Shown here: positions 36,041-44,436 of the stretch, one piece after another
Layout of the letters: every line of letters starts with the position of its first letter
Numbering within the stretch: position 1 is the stretch's first letter
DNA from: Longilinea arvoryzae
GTDB taxonomy: Bacteria > Chloroflexota > Anaerolineae > Anaerolineales > Anaerolineaceae
Length of the DNA: 64,000 nucleotides
Reading direction: 5' to 3'
NCBI RefSeq assembly: GCF_001050235.1
Contig: NZ_DF967972.1
Location: 3,624,724 to 3,688,723 of the forward strand
Notes under the pieces: model-generated
Databases searched by the model: none
Told to the model about the DNA's origin: nothing
The model's input: only the letters and a program-made list of their open reading frames with translations
Program-made: the position numbers and the translations under genes

Positions 36041-36041
36041 T
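36033..36041 (+). promoter_or_regulatory. Extended -10 of a leaderless LRR/RNI gene
   Basis: TGATATAAT (TGn-TATAAT) ends 7 bases before the GTG at 36049. There is no Shine-Dalgarno, so the transcript probably starts at or next to the start codon. Confidence 0.5.
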
Positions 36042-36048
36042 TGGCCGC

Positions 36049-36588
36049 GTGAATACAGACGAAACTTCGCTTGAAGACCGCACTTTCGAAACGCAAATTC
36101 CCGTCCAGGTTTACCAGCGCCCCGCAGGATCGGCGGCGGGCAGCGATTGGCAGGAACTGGATGCAGGCCCCGGCATCATCCACCTGCCGGCCGGACTCGA
36201 ATTTTCAGTCCGCGCCCGCAACCTGTACGATGAGACCCTGATTCAACTGATTTCGGATTTGAACAAGGCGCCTGAGATCATCTCGCTCAACCTTGCCGAA
36301 TGCCGCAATGTAACCAATGAAGGCATCCGCCACCTCAAGGCGCTGCCGCACCTCACCGAACTCAATCTGAGTTCATGCAGTCTCACCGATAGCGGAATGG
36401 ATGAGCTGAAACCCTTCAGGCACCTGTTGCACCTGAATCTGAGTTACTGCAACCGCATCACCAACCTGGGTTTGGTAAAATTACGCAATCTGCGCAACCT
36501 GGAGTACCTGGATTTGCAGGGCTGCGTTAAGATCAACCGCGGCGGCCTGGTAAAAATTCAACGCCGTGGGCTGATGATCCATAAATAA
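36049..36588 (+). CDS. Small leucine-rich-repeat (RNI-like) protein
   Basis: 179 residues, GTG start, no signal peptide. Four or so repeats of the cysteine-containing type ('LNLAECRNVTNEGIRHLKAL', 'LNLSSCSLTDSGMDELKPF', 'LNLSYCNRITNLGLVKLRNL', 'LDLQGCVKINRGGLVKI') fill about 80-172. This class is typical of eukaryotic F-box LRR proteins and occurs sporadically in bacteria as a protein-binding surface. The N-terminal 75 residues are not recognised. It differs from the plant-type repeats of the 27022 gene. Confidence 0.75.
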   Translation: MNTDETSLEDRTFETQIPVQVYQRPAGSAAGSDWQELDAGPGIIHLPAGLEFSVRARNLYDETLIQLISDLNKAPEIISLNLAECRNVTNEGIRHLKALPHLTELNLSSCSLTDSGMDELKPFRHLLHLNLSYCNRITNLGLVKLRNLRNLEYLDLQGCVKINRGGLVKIQRRGLMIHK

Positions 36589-36603
36589 GTCGAAACTGGA
36601 GGC

Positions 36604-36626
36604 GCTTGCCGGCTTTATCGGCAAGC
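36604..36626 (+). repeat. Hairpin between the LRR/RNI and LCP genes
   Basis: GCTTGCCG (36604-611) pairs with CGGCAAGC (36619-626). No T-run follows. It could attenuate read-through into the LCP gene or hide its weak ribosome site. Confidence 0.4.
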
Positions 36627-36638
36627 CTGGTAATTTGC

Positions 36639-37559
36639 ATGTCACAACCCGTTCAAAGACCGCCGACAGGCAACACTGTACCGGCACCAACCGCCCAAAA
36701 AACGGATCCCTTATCGTATTATCAACCCATCCCGGTGACCATCCAGCCTCTGCCGCCCAAACGCCGCAAATGGGGCTGGTGGCTGGTGGCGCTCGTGTTG
36801 ATCTACTTCCTGGCGCCGCTGCGAACCAATTTACTGGTGCTGGGCACCGACCGCACCGAAGGCGTCAATATTGGCCGCAGTGACACCATCATCCTGATGA
36901 GCGTCGTCCCGCTCGCGCCCAATGTGGTCATGTTATCCATCCCGCGCGACCTCTGGGTGACCATCCCCGGTTATGGCGAACAGCGCATCAACACGGCGCA
37001 TTTCTTTGCCGAGGCCCAACAGCCCGGCAGTGGCCCCCAGGCCGCCATGAATACCATCGAAGCCAATTTCGGGGTCCACGTTTCACGCTATATCTCCATC
37101 AATTTCGATGGATTCGTCGAGATGGTGGACGCAGTCGGCGGCGTGGATGTCGAACTGGAGCATGATGAAGGCGGCCTGACCGCCGGCAAACATCATCTGG
37201 ATGCGGGTCAGGCGCTGGCCTTCGCGCGCGAACGCTACACCAGCGACGATTTCCACCGCATGAAGCACGGCCAAATGGTGATTCGCGCCGCGGCGCTCAA
37301 GATGGCCAACCCGGTAAACTGGTACCGCTGGCCGAAGTTGTTGGCGGGTCTGAGCCATGCCGTACAGACCAATCTGCCCATTTATGACTGGCCGCGTCTG
37401 GGCTTCGCCGTGCTGCGCGCCGCGCTGACCAACACGATCGATTCACATGTCCTCGACCGCGACTACGTCACCCCCACCATCACGGACGAAGGCGCTGACA
37501 TCCTGATGCCCAATTGGGATGCCATTCGCCCGCTGATCGTGGATCTGTTCGCCCCATAG
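36639..37559 (+). CDS. LytR-CpsA-Psr (LCP) family protein
   Basis: 306 residues. A Pro-rich cytoplasmic tail and one membrane helix (about 45-65) are followed by the LCP domain: 'LLVLGTDRTEGVNIGRSDTIIL', 'MLSIPRDLWVTIPGYGEQRIN', 'YISINFDGFVEMVDAVGGVDV' and 'AGQALAFARERYTSDDFHRMKHGQ', with the Arg and Asp residues that bind the lipid pyrophosphate. The family attaches polymers to the cell envelope. The polymer here is unknown. The start has only a weak ribosome site. Confidence 0.9.
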   Translation: MSQPVQRPPTGNTVPAPTAQKTDPLSYYQPIPVTIQPLPPKRRKWGWWLVALVLIYFLAPLRTNLLVLGTDRTEGVNIGRSDTIILMSVVPLAPNVVMLSIPRDLWVTIPGYGEQRINTAHFFAEAQQPGSGPQAAMNTIEANFGVHVSRYISINFDGFVEMVDAVGGVDVELEHDEGGLTAGKHHLDAGQALAFARERYTSDDFHRMKHGQMVIRAAALKMANPVNWYRWPKLLAGLSHAVQTNLPIYDWPRLGFAVLRAALTNTIDSHVLDRDYVTPTITDEGADILMPNWDAIRPLIVDLFAP

Positions 37560-37582
37560 AATTCTTTCTACGTAATCGATTC

Positions 37583-37622
37583 AGCCGCGAGTCAACGGGT
37601 TGCCTGCTTGACTCGCGGCTTT
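37583..37622 (+). terminator. Terminator after the LCP gene
   Basis: AGCCGCGAGTCAA (37583-595) pairs perfectly with TTGACTCGCGGCT (37608-620), followed by TT. Confidence 0.75.
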
Positions 37623-37637
37623 CGATATCCCTATAAT
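37608..37637 (+). promoter_or_regulatory. Promoter of the 37738 gene, with -35 inside the terminator stem
   Basis: TTGACT (37608-613), 18-base spacer, TATAAT (37632-637). The -35 box is the first part of the 3' arm of the preceding terminator. The leader would be about 95 bases. Confidence 0.6.
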
Positions 37638-37737
37638 GGAGTCGCATGAGTTCACAGGTATGCCACAGATTGAACGGTAACCGTAAAGAATCTTGATCCT
37701 TCTTTTTCCCGGGGTGATATTGACTGGAGGTACTGGT

Positions 37738-37959
37738 ATGGCAGAGGACAAGAAAACCCACTGGGACGATCCCAATTTGCAGGAAGCGCGTGAACACTTC
37801 AAGACAGCTCGAGAAGCTTTTCGGAAAAGCGCGGAGGCCTGGATGCCGCCAGCTTTCCTGGAAAATCGGCGCAAGATGCGCAAAGAGATGCTGCTCGGCC
37901 TGCGCAGCCTGATCGATACAGCCATCGAGTTGACCGAAAAACACGAAAAGACCGCCTGA
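37738..37959 (+). CDS. Small conserved hypothetical charged helical protein
   Basis: 73 residues, mostly helical and highly charged ('NLQEAREHFKTAREAFRKSAEAW', ending 'ELTEKHEKTA'). GGAGG seven bases before the ATG. No membrane segment. It ends 6 bases before the converging UbiB-like gene, so there is little room for a separate terminator. No family recognised. Confidence 0.65.
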   Translation: MAEDKKTHWDDPNLQEAREHFKTAREAFRKSAEAWMPPAFLENRRKMRKEMLLGLRSLIDTAIELTEKHEKTA

Positions 37960-37965
37960 TGGACC

Positions 37966-39639
37966 CTATCGCGGCCAGATGACCCACACCAACGTCAACG
38001 CCGCCAGGCTGGCAAACAGACCTGCCAGCGTCAGGTCACCGGCTGCATAGAATTGCACGGCGCTCAATAATAACGCGGCAAAAATTACCGCCCCGGACAG
38101 CCGGTTTATGTTTTGATTCAAACGGTCGATTCCCCGTTTCACCTCTGGCACGCGTACTTCCAGGTTACCCTGTTCCATACGCGCCGCCAGACGCTCCATT
38201 TTTTGCGGCAGTGAAAACAGAGCCTGCGCGAACACACCCAACTCGGCCAGCCAGGTCTGCAAACGGCTGCCGCCTTCCTCGGCCACCAGCTTTTGCGCGA
38301 AGGGGCCGACGCTGGTCCAGGCATTGAAGTCCTGGTCGAGGCCGGTGCACAAACCCGAAAGGATACTCAGGCAGCGCACCAGCAGGACGATATTTTCTGG
38401 AACCTGAAAGGGCATTTCATAAATCAGGCTTTCGAATTCGTGCAAAAAAGCGAACAATTCATCCTTGGATAAATTGGTGATCTCGGGCGCAGTCATGCCC
38501 CAAAAGCGATCGAACACCCGGCTGCCCGCCCGCTGGAGCAGTTCGATGTCCGCGCCCGGCAGTAATACCCCCAACATTTGATAGGCTTTCACAATTCGGG
38601 CTGCGTCCCGCGTGCCGACGGCGATCAACAGTTCACGCAGGCCTTTCATCTGCCCGGGCGTGACCTCGCCGGTCATGCCAAAATCGACGAACACCAGCAG
38701 CCACTCGGGTCGGGTCTGCCCTTCCCGAACGGCCTGCGGGTGAACGAACAAATTTCCGGGGTGCGGATCGGCATGGAAGAAATGGTCGTCATAGATCTGC
38801 TTCATGTAAGTCTGAAACAGGCGCTGCGCCACCTCACCCCGGTCGATTCCGGCCGCATCGATACGCTCGTAATCGGTAATCTTGATCGCCTGGACGTCCT
38901 CCAGGGTTAACACGCGTTTGGTGGTGGTTTCCCAGTACACCCGCGGAACGTAGACGCCCGCGTAACCCGCAAAATTCCCGGCAAACCGCTCGGCGTTCTG
39001 TCCCTCGTGCAGATAATCGATCTCTTCGTAGAGCGATCGACTGAATTCAACCAGCAGTGCCGGGACATCGACGTGTTTGCGAATAAAGCGAAAATGTTCC
39101 ACCCATCCACCGACTACACGCAGCGCGGCCAGATCGGTCTCGACGATCTGAGGAATATTGGGGCGCTGGACCTTTACGACCACCGGCCGGTCGGTCTCGG
39201 CTTCATCCTCCGACAGGTGCAAACGAGCGCGGTGCACCTGCCCGATTGAAGCCGAAGCGACGGGTTCCTCTTCGAACAGGGTAAATAATTCCGACAGCGG
39301 TTTGCCCAGCTCACTTTCTGCGACGGTCCGGATGTCGGCAAACGCCTCGGCTTTAACCTCGTCCTGCAAACCGCTCAGCTCATCCGTGATCTCGCGCGGC
39401 AGGACGTCCAGCCGCGCGGATAGGAACTGGCCCACTTTAATCATCACACCGCCGAGGTCGACCGCCAGCACGCGAAAACGAACCGCGATGCCGCGGTAGC
39501 GCGCTTTTTGGCTGCGCCTTCCAGGTCCGGGCAGGCGCAGCCAGGGTAGAAAAACGTCCCAAAATCCCACGTTCAACAACACGCGGGCAAAAAACCACAA
39601 GATTCGGCGGTATCGACTCTGGTATAGTGTGGTCATCAT
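37966..39639 (-). CDS. ABC1/UbiB-family atypical kinase
   Basis: 557 residues. The family motif 'GGVMIKVGQFLSARLDVLP' (KxGQ), the Ala-rich loop 'EEEPVASASIGQVHRARL', the lysine of 'VVVKVQRPN', the catalytic 'FFHADPHPGNLFVH' and the metal-binding 'VDFGMTG' are intact. Two C-terminal membrane helices follow. UbiB-type proteins support quinone or other isoprenoid lipid handling; the role here is not defined by neighbours. ATG-ATG start directly after GGAGG, so the second ATG (39636) is equally likely. Confidence 0.9.
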   Translation of the reverse strand: MMTTLYQSRYRRILWFFARVLLNVGFWDVFLPWLRLPGPGRRSQKARYRGIAVRFRVLAVDLGGVMIKVGQFLSARLDVLPREITDELSGLQDEVKAEAFADIRTVAESELGKPLSELFTLFEEEPVASASIGQVHRARLHLSEDEAETDRPVVVKVQRPNIPQIVETDLAALRVVGGWVEHFRFIRKHVDVPALLVEFSRSLYEEIDYLHEGQNAERFAGNFAGYAGVYVPRVYWETTTKRVLTLEDVQAIKITDYERIDAAGIDRGEVAQRLFQTYMKQIYDDHFFHADPHPGNLFVHPQAVREGQTRPEWLLVFVDFGMTGEVTPGQMKGLRELLIAVGTRDAARIVKAYQMLGVLLPGADIELLQRAGSRVFDRFWGMTAPEITNLSKDELFAFLHEFESLIYEMPFQVPENIVLLVRCLSILSGLCTGLDQDFNAWTSVGPFAQKLVAEEGGSRLQTWLAELGVFAQALFSLPQKMERLAARMEQGNLEVRVPEVKRGIDRLNQNINRLSGAVIFAALLLSAVQFYAAGDLTLAGLFASLAALTLVWVIWPR

Positions 39640-39660
39640 CCTCCCGCCGGCGGCGTTTGA

Positions 39661-40641
39661 TTATTCCTTCGGATGCGTGGCAATGACAGCTTCGATGCGT
39701 TCGGCCAGGTCGAGATAATCCTTCAAATCATGCAGGTAAATTGGACCGTTTTCGCCATTGGCCGCCAGCATAACCGTCCCCAGTCCGAAGATCCGCTCCA
39801 GCATATTCTGCCGGTAACTGATGCCCTGGATCTTATTCAACGCGATACTTTTTTGCGCGCGTGAGACCAGGCTGTCTTCGATGATCAACCGGCGGGTGGT
39901 AAGAATATACCTTGTGAATAAATGCTGCAAGATGCGCACGGCAATTGCGCCGATCAGGAGCGCCAGAACCACCAGCATCGACATGAACAGCACGATCGGG
40001 TCCATGGCACTGATACGATCCACCCACGGGAATAAAATGCTCACCAATGCCACCGCCGCTGCCGCGATGAGAATGCCCACCAGTAAGACCGGGATAACAG
40101 AAGGCTTGGTTTTCAGGACGATTTTTTCCAGCGGACGCGCGGCCTGCCTTTCCTCTTCGAGATTCAGCGGTTGGGTCTTCTCTCTGGGCTCGCCTTCCTG
40201 CGCCTGTTCCAGTCCGGAAAGGGTCTGGATTTCTGCCGGTTCAGCGGCCCCGGTTTCTACTTCAGTTGTGTACGACTCAACGGTAAAAGTCGACGGAGCG
40301 TCCTCGAAAGTTTCCCATTCGAGGGGTTCCATCTGCGGAGCAGACTGGGCAGTCTCTTCGCTTGCGGCAATCGGCTCGGAGGCTGGAGGCTCGGGCAAAT
40401 GGACGCCTTTGGCCTTCAATTTCGCGACTCCTTTGGCTGCCAGTTCATGGGTTGGGTCGATGCGCAGAACCTGCTCCAGACATTCCAGGCGGTCCGTATC
40501 CGCATCGACCGCGCCCGAAAGCCACAACCATGCCTGTAAATCGTCGTTGTTTTCCTGCAAGGCGGCCACGAACAATTGTTGCGCTCGCGTCTTCTCGCCT
40601 GCCTTAAGTGCTGCGATCCCATCCTTAATTCGTTGGTTCAT
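39661..40641 (-). CDS. TPR-like plus bacterial PH-domain membrane protein
   Basis: 326 residues. An N-terminal TPR-like segment (about 1-75, 'KAGEKTRAQQLFVAALQENNDDLQAWLWL') is followed by an acidic Pro/Glu/Thr-rich linker, two membrane helices (about 180-203 and 215-238), and a bPH_2-type domain with 'RYILTTRRLIIEDSLVSRAQ', 'IALNKIQGISYRQNMLERIFG' and 'GTVMLAANGENG'. The linker suggests the TPR part reaches for a partner in the cytoplasm. Good GAGGGGAGG ribosome site and an extended -10 (TGCTAAACT) upstream on the minus strand. Confidence 0.75.
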   Translation of the reverse strand: MNQRIKDGIAALKAGEKTRAQQLFVAALQENNDDLQAWLWLSGAVDADTDRLECLEQVLRIDPTHELAAKGVAKLKAKGVHLPEPPASEPIAASEETAQSAPQMEPLEWETFEDAPSTFTVESYTTEVETGAAEPAEIQTLSGLEQAQEGEPREKTQPLNLEEERQAARPLEKIVLKTKPSVIPVLLVGILIAAAAVALVSILFPWVDRISAMDPIVLFMSMLVVLALLIGAIAVRILQHLFTRYILTTRRLIIEDSLVSRAQKSIALNKIQGISYRQNMLERIFGLGTVMLAANGENGPIYLHDLKDYLDLAERIEAVIATHPKE

Positions 40642-40716
40642 TACAAGCCTCCCCTCATAGGCTGAATGATGATTTAATTAGTTTAGCATAACTCTATACA
40701 TTTTGGATCAACGAAA

Positions 40717-40743
40717 ACGGGCAGCCTGTCGCTGCCCGTTTTT
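40717..40743. terminator. Bidirectional terminator after the 40763 gene
   Basis: ACGGGCAGC (40717-725) pairs with GCTGCCCGT (40731-739); T-run 40739-743 on the plus strand and AAAA on the other side. It serves the minus-strand gene at 40763-41263. Confidence 0.85.
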
Positions 40744-40762
40744 GGAATTCAATGATCGTGGA

Positions 40763-41263
40763 TCAAGGATTGGTTTGTGGGACGCTTTCCCACCGGCCGT
40801 GTCCGCCCCCGCCCAGGCAGTTACCGGCGCCCATGGCTCCACCCCGGGATTTCATCCAATCCGCCTGCTCCTGGGTGATCAATCCCTGGCTGACGGCTTC
40901 ATCCAAAACGGTATTGTGAATTTCCACCCGCGCGGCCTGGAATTCATCCGCCGTCAGGCCCTGCGATACCGCAATATCGTACATCGTCTCGCCGGCATCC
41001 AGGCGCTGGTCGATCACGTCGACGCTCAACCCGAGCTTGTCTGCCCAGGCCGCAATCATCAGATCATGCATCGGTCCCGGCTGGCCATCGTTTGCCAAAC
41101 CCATCCGGCTGGTGCCGCGTCCGCCGCCCATCATCCCATAACCCGGTTGCTGCCCTTGCTGGAGAGGCGTCGCTGGCGCCTGAGCATTGACCAACCCATA
41201 GACGCCCAAAACAGCGCCTACCAAAACCACTCCGATCAAAACACCGACGAATATCTTACCCAT
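40763..41263 (-). CDS. Secreted or membrane-anchored Gly/Met-rich hypothetical protein
   Basis: 166 residues. N-terminal hydrophobic helix (about 4-26, signal peptide or anchor), a Gly/Gln/Met-rich stretch 'GYGMMGGGRG', then helical repeats 'LSVDVIDQRLDAGETMYDIAVSQGLT' and 'LDEAVSQGLITQEQADWMKSR'. These resemble short helix-turn motifs found in many secreted Chloroflexota and Firmicutes proteins (DUF2680-like). Ends in Gly/His-rich 'GGGGHGRW', perhaps metal-binding. AGGAG before the ATG. Confidence 0.65.
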   Translation of the reverse strand: MGKIFVGVLIGVVLVGAVLGVYGLVNAQAPATPLQQGQQPGYGMMGGGRGTSRMGLANDGQPGPMHDLMIAAWADKLGLSVDVIDQRLDAGETMYDIAVSQGLTADEFQAARVEIHNTVLDEAVSQGLITQEQADWMKSRGGAMGAGNCLGGGGHGRWESVPQTNP

Positions 41264-41362
41264 ATTTTTCTCCTATCGAATCGTTTTATTTGTCGATGTT
41301 TGAAGAATACAAAAACCTTGTGAAGATCTTATGAAGTTGTTACGAAGACCCTGTGAATTAAA

Positions 41363-41399
41363 AATATTCACCCGGAAAGGATCTTTCCGGGTGAATATT
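41363..41399 (-). terminator. Terminator of the RRM protein gene
   Basis: A perfect 17-pair stem, 41363-379 (AATATTCACCCGGAAAG) with 41383-399, 3-base loop. On the minus strand it runs into ATTTTTAATT. Confidence 0.9.
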
Positions 41400-41420
41400 G
41401 ATCATTTGACTGCTCAGCAA

Positions 41421-41783
41421 TTACCAGGTCCGGCGTCCGCCGCCCGTTCCGCCGCGGCGATCATTGCCGTATCCGCCGCCGCCGCTACCAGAACGGTATC
41501 CGCCGCCAAAGCCACCCCGATCGCCGCCGGGACGGCGTTCTTCGCGCGGGCGAGCTTCATTTACGGTCAGAGCGCGGCCGTGGAAATCTTTGCCATTCAT
41601 GCCGGTGATCGCGGCGCGGCCAGCATCGTCCGACCCCATCTCAACGAACGCAAAACCACGAGACTGCCCGGTCAACTTATCTTTGATGATGGAGACAGAG
41701 ACTACTTCGCCGAAAGCTTCGAATGCCTGCCGAAGTTCGTCTTCGCTCGCCTGGTACGATAGATTGCCAACGTAGATGTTCAT
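41421..41783 (-). CDS. Glycine-rich RRM RNA-binding protein
   Basis: 120 residues. One RRM: RNP-2 'IYVGNLSY' (3-10) and RNP-1 'RGFAFVEM' (42-49). A Gly/Arg/Tyr-rich tail (about 85-120) resembles cyanobacterial Rbp and plant GRP cold-induced proteins. It binds single-stranded RNA. It has its own promoter and about 207 bases of structured leader (see 41784-41991). Confidence 0.95.
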   Translation of the reverse strand: MNIYVGNLSYQASEDELRQAFEAFGEVVSVSIIKDKLTGQSRGFAFVEMGSDDAGRAAITGMNGKDFHGRALTVNEARPREERRPGGDRGGFGGGYRSGSGGGGYGNDRRGGTGGGRRTW

Positions 41784-41991
41784 GCAGAAAACTCCATTTG
41801 CCCTGCAAGGCGGGAACAGGTCTACCCATCGGAAAAGAAATCGGCCGGTAACCAGCCGGCAAAAGGAGGTGGCACATCCTCGGCAGGCGAAATTCTCATC
41901 AGTGGGCAGTCAATGAGCCAAAAAGAAAGCGAAAACCGCACACGACTCTCCGTGTGCCCGAATGAGTATTTCTTAGCGGTTTTCTCTCACG
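41784..41991 (-). promoter_or_regulatory. Long 5' leader of the RRM gene with anti-Shine-Dalgarno-like stretch
   Basis: On the minus-strand RNA the leader contains CACCUCCUUU (complement of 41871-41862), which equals the 16S rRNA 3' tail, and hairpins GCACACGG...CGTGTGC (near 41940) and GCCGGCTGGTTACCGGC (41843-41860). The gene's ribosome site is GGAG just before the ATG. Pairing of the CUCC with GGAG would hide the start. Temperature control is suggested by the family, not shown. Confidence 0.45.
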
Positions 41992-41997
41992 CATTTT

Positions 41998-42026
41998 ATT
42001 GTACCAAATCTATCAAAAAATGTGTA
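41998..42026 (-). promoter_or_regulatory. Promoter of the RRM gene
   Basis: Minus strand: TACACA (42026-42021), 17-base spacer, TACAAT (42003-41998). Confidence 0.5.
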
Positions 42027-42128
42027 TCTAAAAATGGAACTATCTATCAATTTGTCAAGGGTTTTATTGAGTAAAAATTGCGGTATACTCATTTTTATTC
42101 CACGGTCCGTGCTCAAATCGGTGTCATT

Positions 42129-43868
42129 TTGAGTTCGACGCCTTCGTCTACCTATTCGAGTGACTTTCCAACCTCCGGGCAAGCGATCAACCGTTTGATT
42201 GCCGAACACTCCAATCGCCTGGCGGCTTTGTTGACCATTCAGCAGGATATCGCCGGGCATCTGGATCCGCTCGACCTGCTGCAGCGGATCGCCGATGAAG
42301 CCCGCCGCTTGACCGCCTCGAAAAACAGCCTGGTCTTTTTACCCAAGGATGAATTTCTGGAGTTGGCCGTCATCTCCGGGCCGGAAGAGAATATTTCCCC
42401 GATCGGTCACCGGTTGCCCATCCAGGCCAGCCTGTCCGGCGAGGCCTTTCGCAGTCAAAAGATCGTTTATGCCCAGGATGTTCCAACCGATCCCCGCGCG
42501 GTCCACGACGTTGGCGTGAATTCCTATTTGGTCGCGCCGCTCATCTTCGAGCACCAATCCATCGGAGTATTGGGCGTAACCGATAAAGTCGGAACGAATT
42601 ACACGCCTGAAGACGAATCGGTGCTGGCCCTGCTGGCCACCAACGCGGCCATCGGCCTGGAAAATGCGCGCCTCTACCAGCAGGAACACGCCGCGCGGCG
42701 CGAAGCCGAACGACGCATCGTCATTTTCTCGGCGTTGCGTGACATCCTGGCGGTTCTGAACTCCAATCAGCCCATTGAACAGGTGCTGGATTTCATCGCA
42801 GCTCAGGCGCGCGATCTGCTCAATGCCGACGCCACCATGGTCTGTCGAGCCGATATTGCCAACAATATCACCACGACGGTCGCCAGCAACAATCTGCCCC
42901 GGGAATTCGATAAAATACGGGTCACACCGTTCTATTACAGCGAGAACGACCTGCGCCTCATCAAGCGCGAACCAGTCGTGATTCCGGATATCGCCGAAGC
43001 AATGGCGCCTTTCCTGAGCGCCAAGAATGCATTGGACGATCTGCAGCACACCGGCATCGAGGCGGAAACGAAATATTTCAAAAGCCAGTTGAAAGTTCCT
43101 TTATTCGTCCAGGGCAGTATCTACGGCTGGATGACGATCTATTACCAAAATGCGCACGAATTCTCGGAAGAAGATATCCGCCTGTCCATGACGCTGGCGG
43201 ACCAGCTTTCACTGGCCATCGAAAATACTCACCTGCGCACGACCCAGGAACAGGCCGCGGTAGCCGCGGAACGCAATCGTCTGGCGCGAGATCTGCATGA
43301 CGCGGTGACGCAAACGCTATTCTCGGCCACCTTGATCGCGGATGTGCTGCCGCGTATCTGGGAACGCAACCCCGAAGAAGGCAAACGCCGTCTGGAGGAA
43401 GTCCGCCAACTTACCCGTGGCGCCCTGGCTGAAATGCGAACCCTGCTGCTCGAATTACGGCCCTCCGCGTTGGCCGATGCCAGCCTGCCCGACCTGCTTC
43501 ACCATTTGACCGACGCTTTCATCGGACGCAGCCGCATCCAGACCGATCTGCACATTAACGGAACGATCGATCTACCCCCGGATGTGAAGCTGGCGGTCTA
43601 TCGCATCGCTCAGGAAGCCTTGAATAATATTGGCAAACATTCCATGGCCAGCCAGGTGAACATTGCCATCGAAAAGACCGGCCAGCGCATGCTGCTCGAA
43701 ATCAGTGATAACGGACGTGGTTTTAACCCGACCGTAAACGTCACCAACCATCTGGGCCTGGGCATCATGCGTGAGCGCGCCGAAAGCATCGACGCAAGCC
43801 TGATTATCGACAGCGGCCCTGGCAAGGGCACACACATTTTCCTCCACTGGCAGCCCCGAACGGGCTGA
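42129..43868 (+). CDS. NarL-type sensor histidine kinase with GAF domains
   Basis: 579 residues from TTG 42129, which has GGTG six bases ahead; the frame is open back to a TTG at 42078, but a -10-like TATACT lies at 42084-42089. Two GAF domains (about 35-190 and 200-375) precede a HisKA_3 domain with the H-box 'RDLHDAVTQTLFSATLIAD' (His near 391) and an HATPase ('AVYRIAQEALNNIGKHS', 'ISDNGRGF', 'GLGIMRERAE'). No membrane segment, so it senses in the cytoplasm. The receiver protein at 44028 is probably its partner. Confidence 0.88.
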   Translation: MSSTPSSTYSSDFPTSGQAINRLIAEHSNRLAALLTIQQDIAGHLDPLDLLQRIADEARRLTASKNSLVFLPKDEFLELAVISGPEENISPIGHRLPIQASLSGEAFRSQKIVYAQDVPTDPRAVHDVGVNSYLVAPLIFEHQSIGVLGVTDKVGTNYTPEDESVLALLATNAAIGLENARLYQQEHAARREAERRIVIFSALRDILAVLNSNQPIEQVLDFIAAQARDLLNADATMVCRADIANNITTTVASNNLPREFDKIRVTPFYYSENDLRLIKREPVVIPDIAEAMAPFLSAKNALDDLQHTGIEAETKYFKSQLKVPLFVQGSIYGWMTIYYQNAHEFSEEDIRLSMTLADQLSLAIENTHLRTTQEQAAVAAERNRLARDLHDAVTQTLFSATLIADVLPRIWERNPEEGKRRLEEVRQLTRGALAEMRTLLLELRPSALADASLPDLLHHLTDAFIGRSRIQTDLHINGTIDLPPDVKLAVYRIAQEALNNIGKHSMASQVNIAIEKTGQRMLLEISDNGRGFNPTVNVTNHLGLGIMRERAESIDASLIIDSGPGKGTHIFLHWQPRTG

Positions 43869-44027
43869 CTGGCCTTTTGGGCAGTGTAAAGCTGATCGGC
43901 CGTCCAGTATCAAATTACAACTGGCGGGGGTATACGCGCGATCCTTATTGATGGATAATTCATACACAAAGACTTTTATTGTTAATTGTCGTTAACTTTT
44001 GCGAAAGCAAGCCAGAAGGAGCAGGAA

Positions 44028-44432
44028 TTGCATGTTGTTTTAGCGGATCATCGGAGCGAAATACGTTCGGCTTTGCGGTTGCTGTTGGAGCAACAAGCGG
44101 ACGCATGGGAGGTTCAGGGGGAAGCCTCTGACCTGTTTGAATTAGCGGTTTGCCTGAAAAAATCTTGCCCGGACATTTTATTGTTGGATTGGGAACTTCC
44201 CGGTATCTGCGCGGATCGTTGGAACCCGGACCCGGATCGCCCGACCAGCATGATTAAGAAATTACGTGAGATTTGCCCGCAAATGCGCATCGTGGCGCTC
44301 AGCAGCCAACCGGAAGAATGCCGGATGGCGCTTCAGGCCGGCGCGGATGAGATCGTGTGCAAGACCGACCCGCCTGAAATCCTGCTCGATAAGATGAAGA
44401 TCAGCTCTTCCGCGCATTTTCAATCAACCTAA
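44028..44432 (+). CDS. Stand-alone response-regulator receiver protein
   Basis: 134 residues. The receiver shows 'VVLADHRSEIR' (acidic pocket reduced to one Asp), phospho-acceptor Asp in 'DILLLDWELPG', Ser in 'VALSSQ' and Lys in 'VCKTD'. Nothing follows the receiver; the DNA-binding domain usual for NarL partners is missing. The TTG at 44028 is chosen because GAAGGAG stands six bases ahead. It follows the kinase gene by 160 bases. Confidence 0.8.
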   Translation: MHVVLADHRSEIRSALRLLLEQQADAWEVQGEASDLFELAVCLKKSCPDILLLDWELPGICADRWNPDPDRPTSMIKKLREICPQMRIVALSSQPEECRMALQAGADEIVCKTDPPEILLDKMKISSSAHFQST

Positions 44433-44436
44433 TCAC

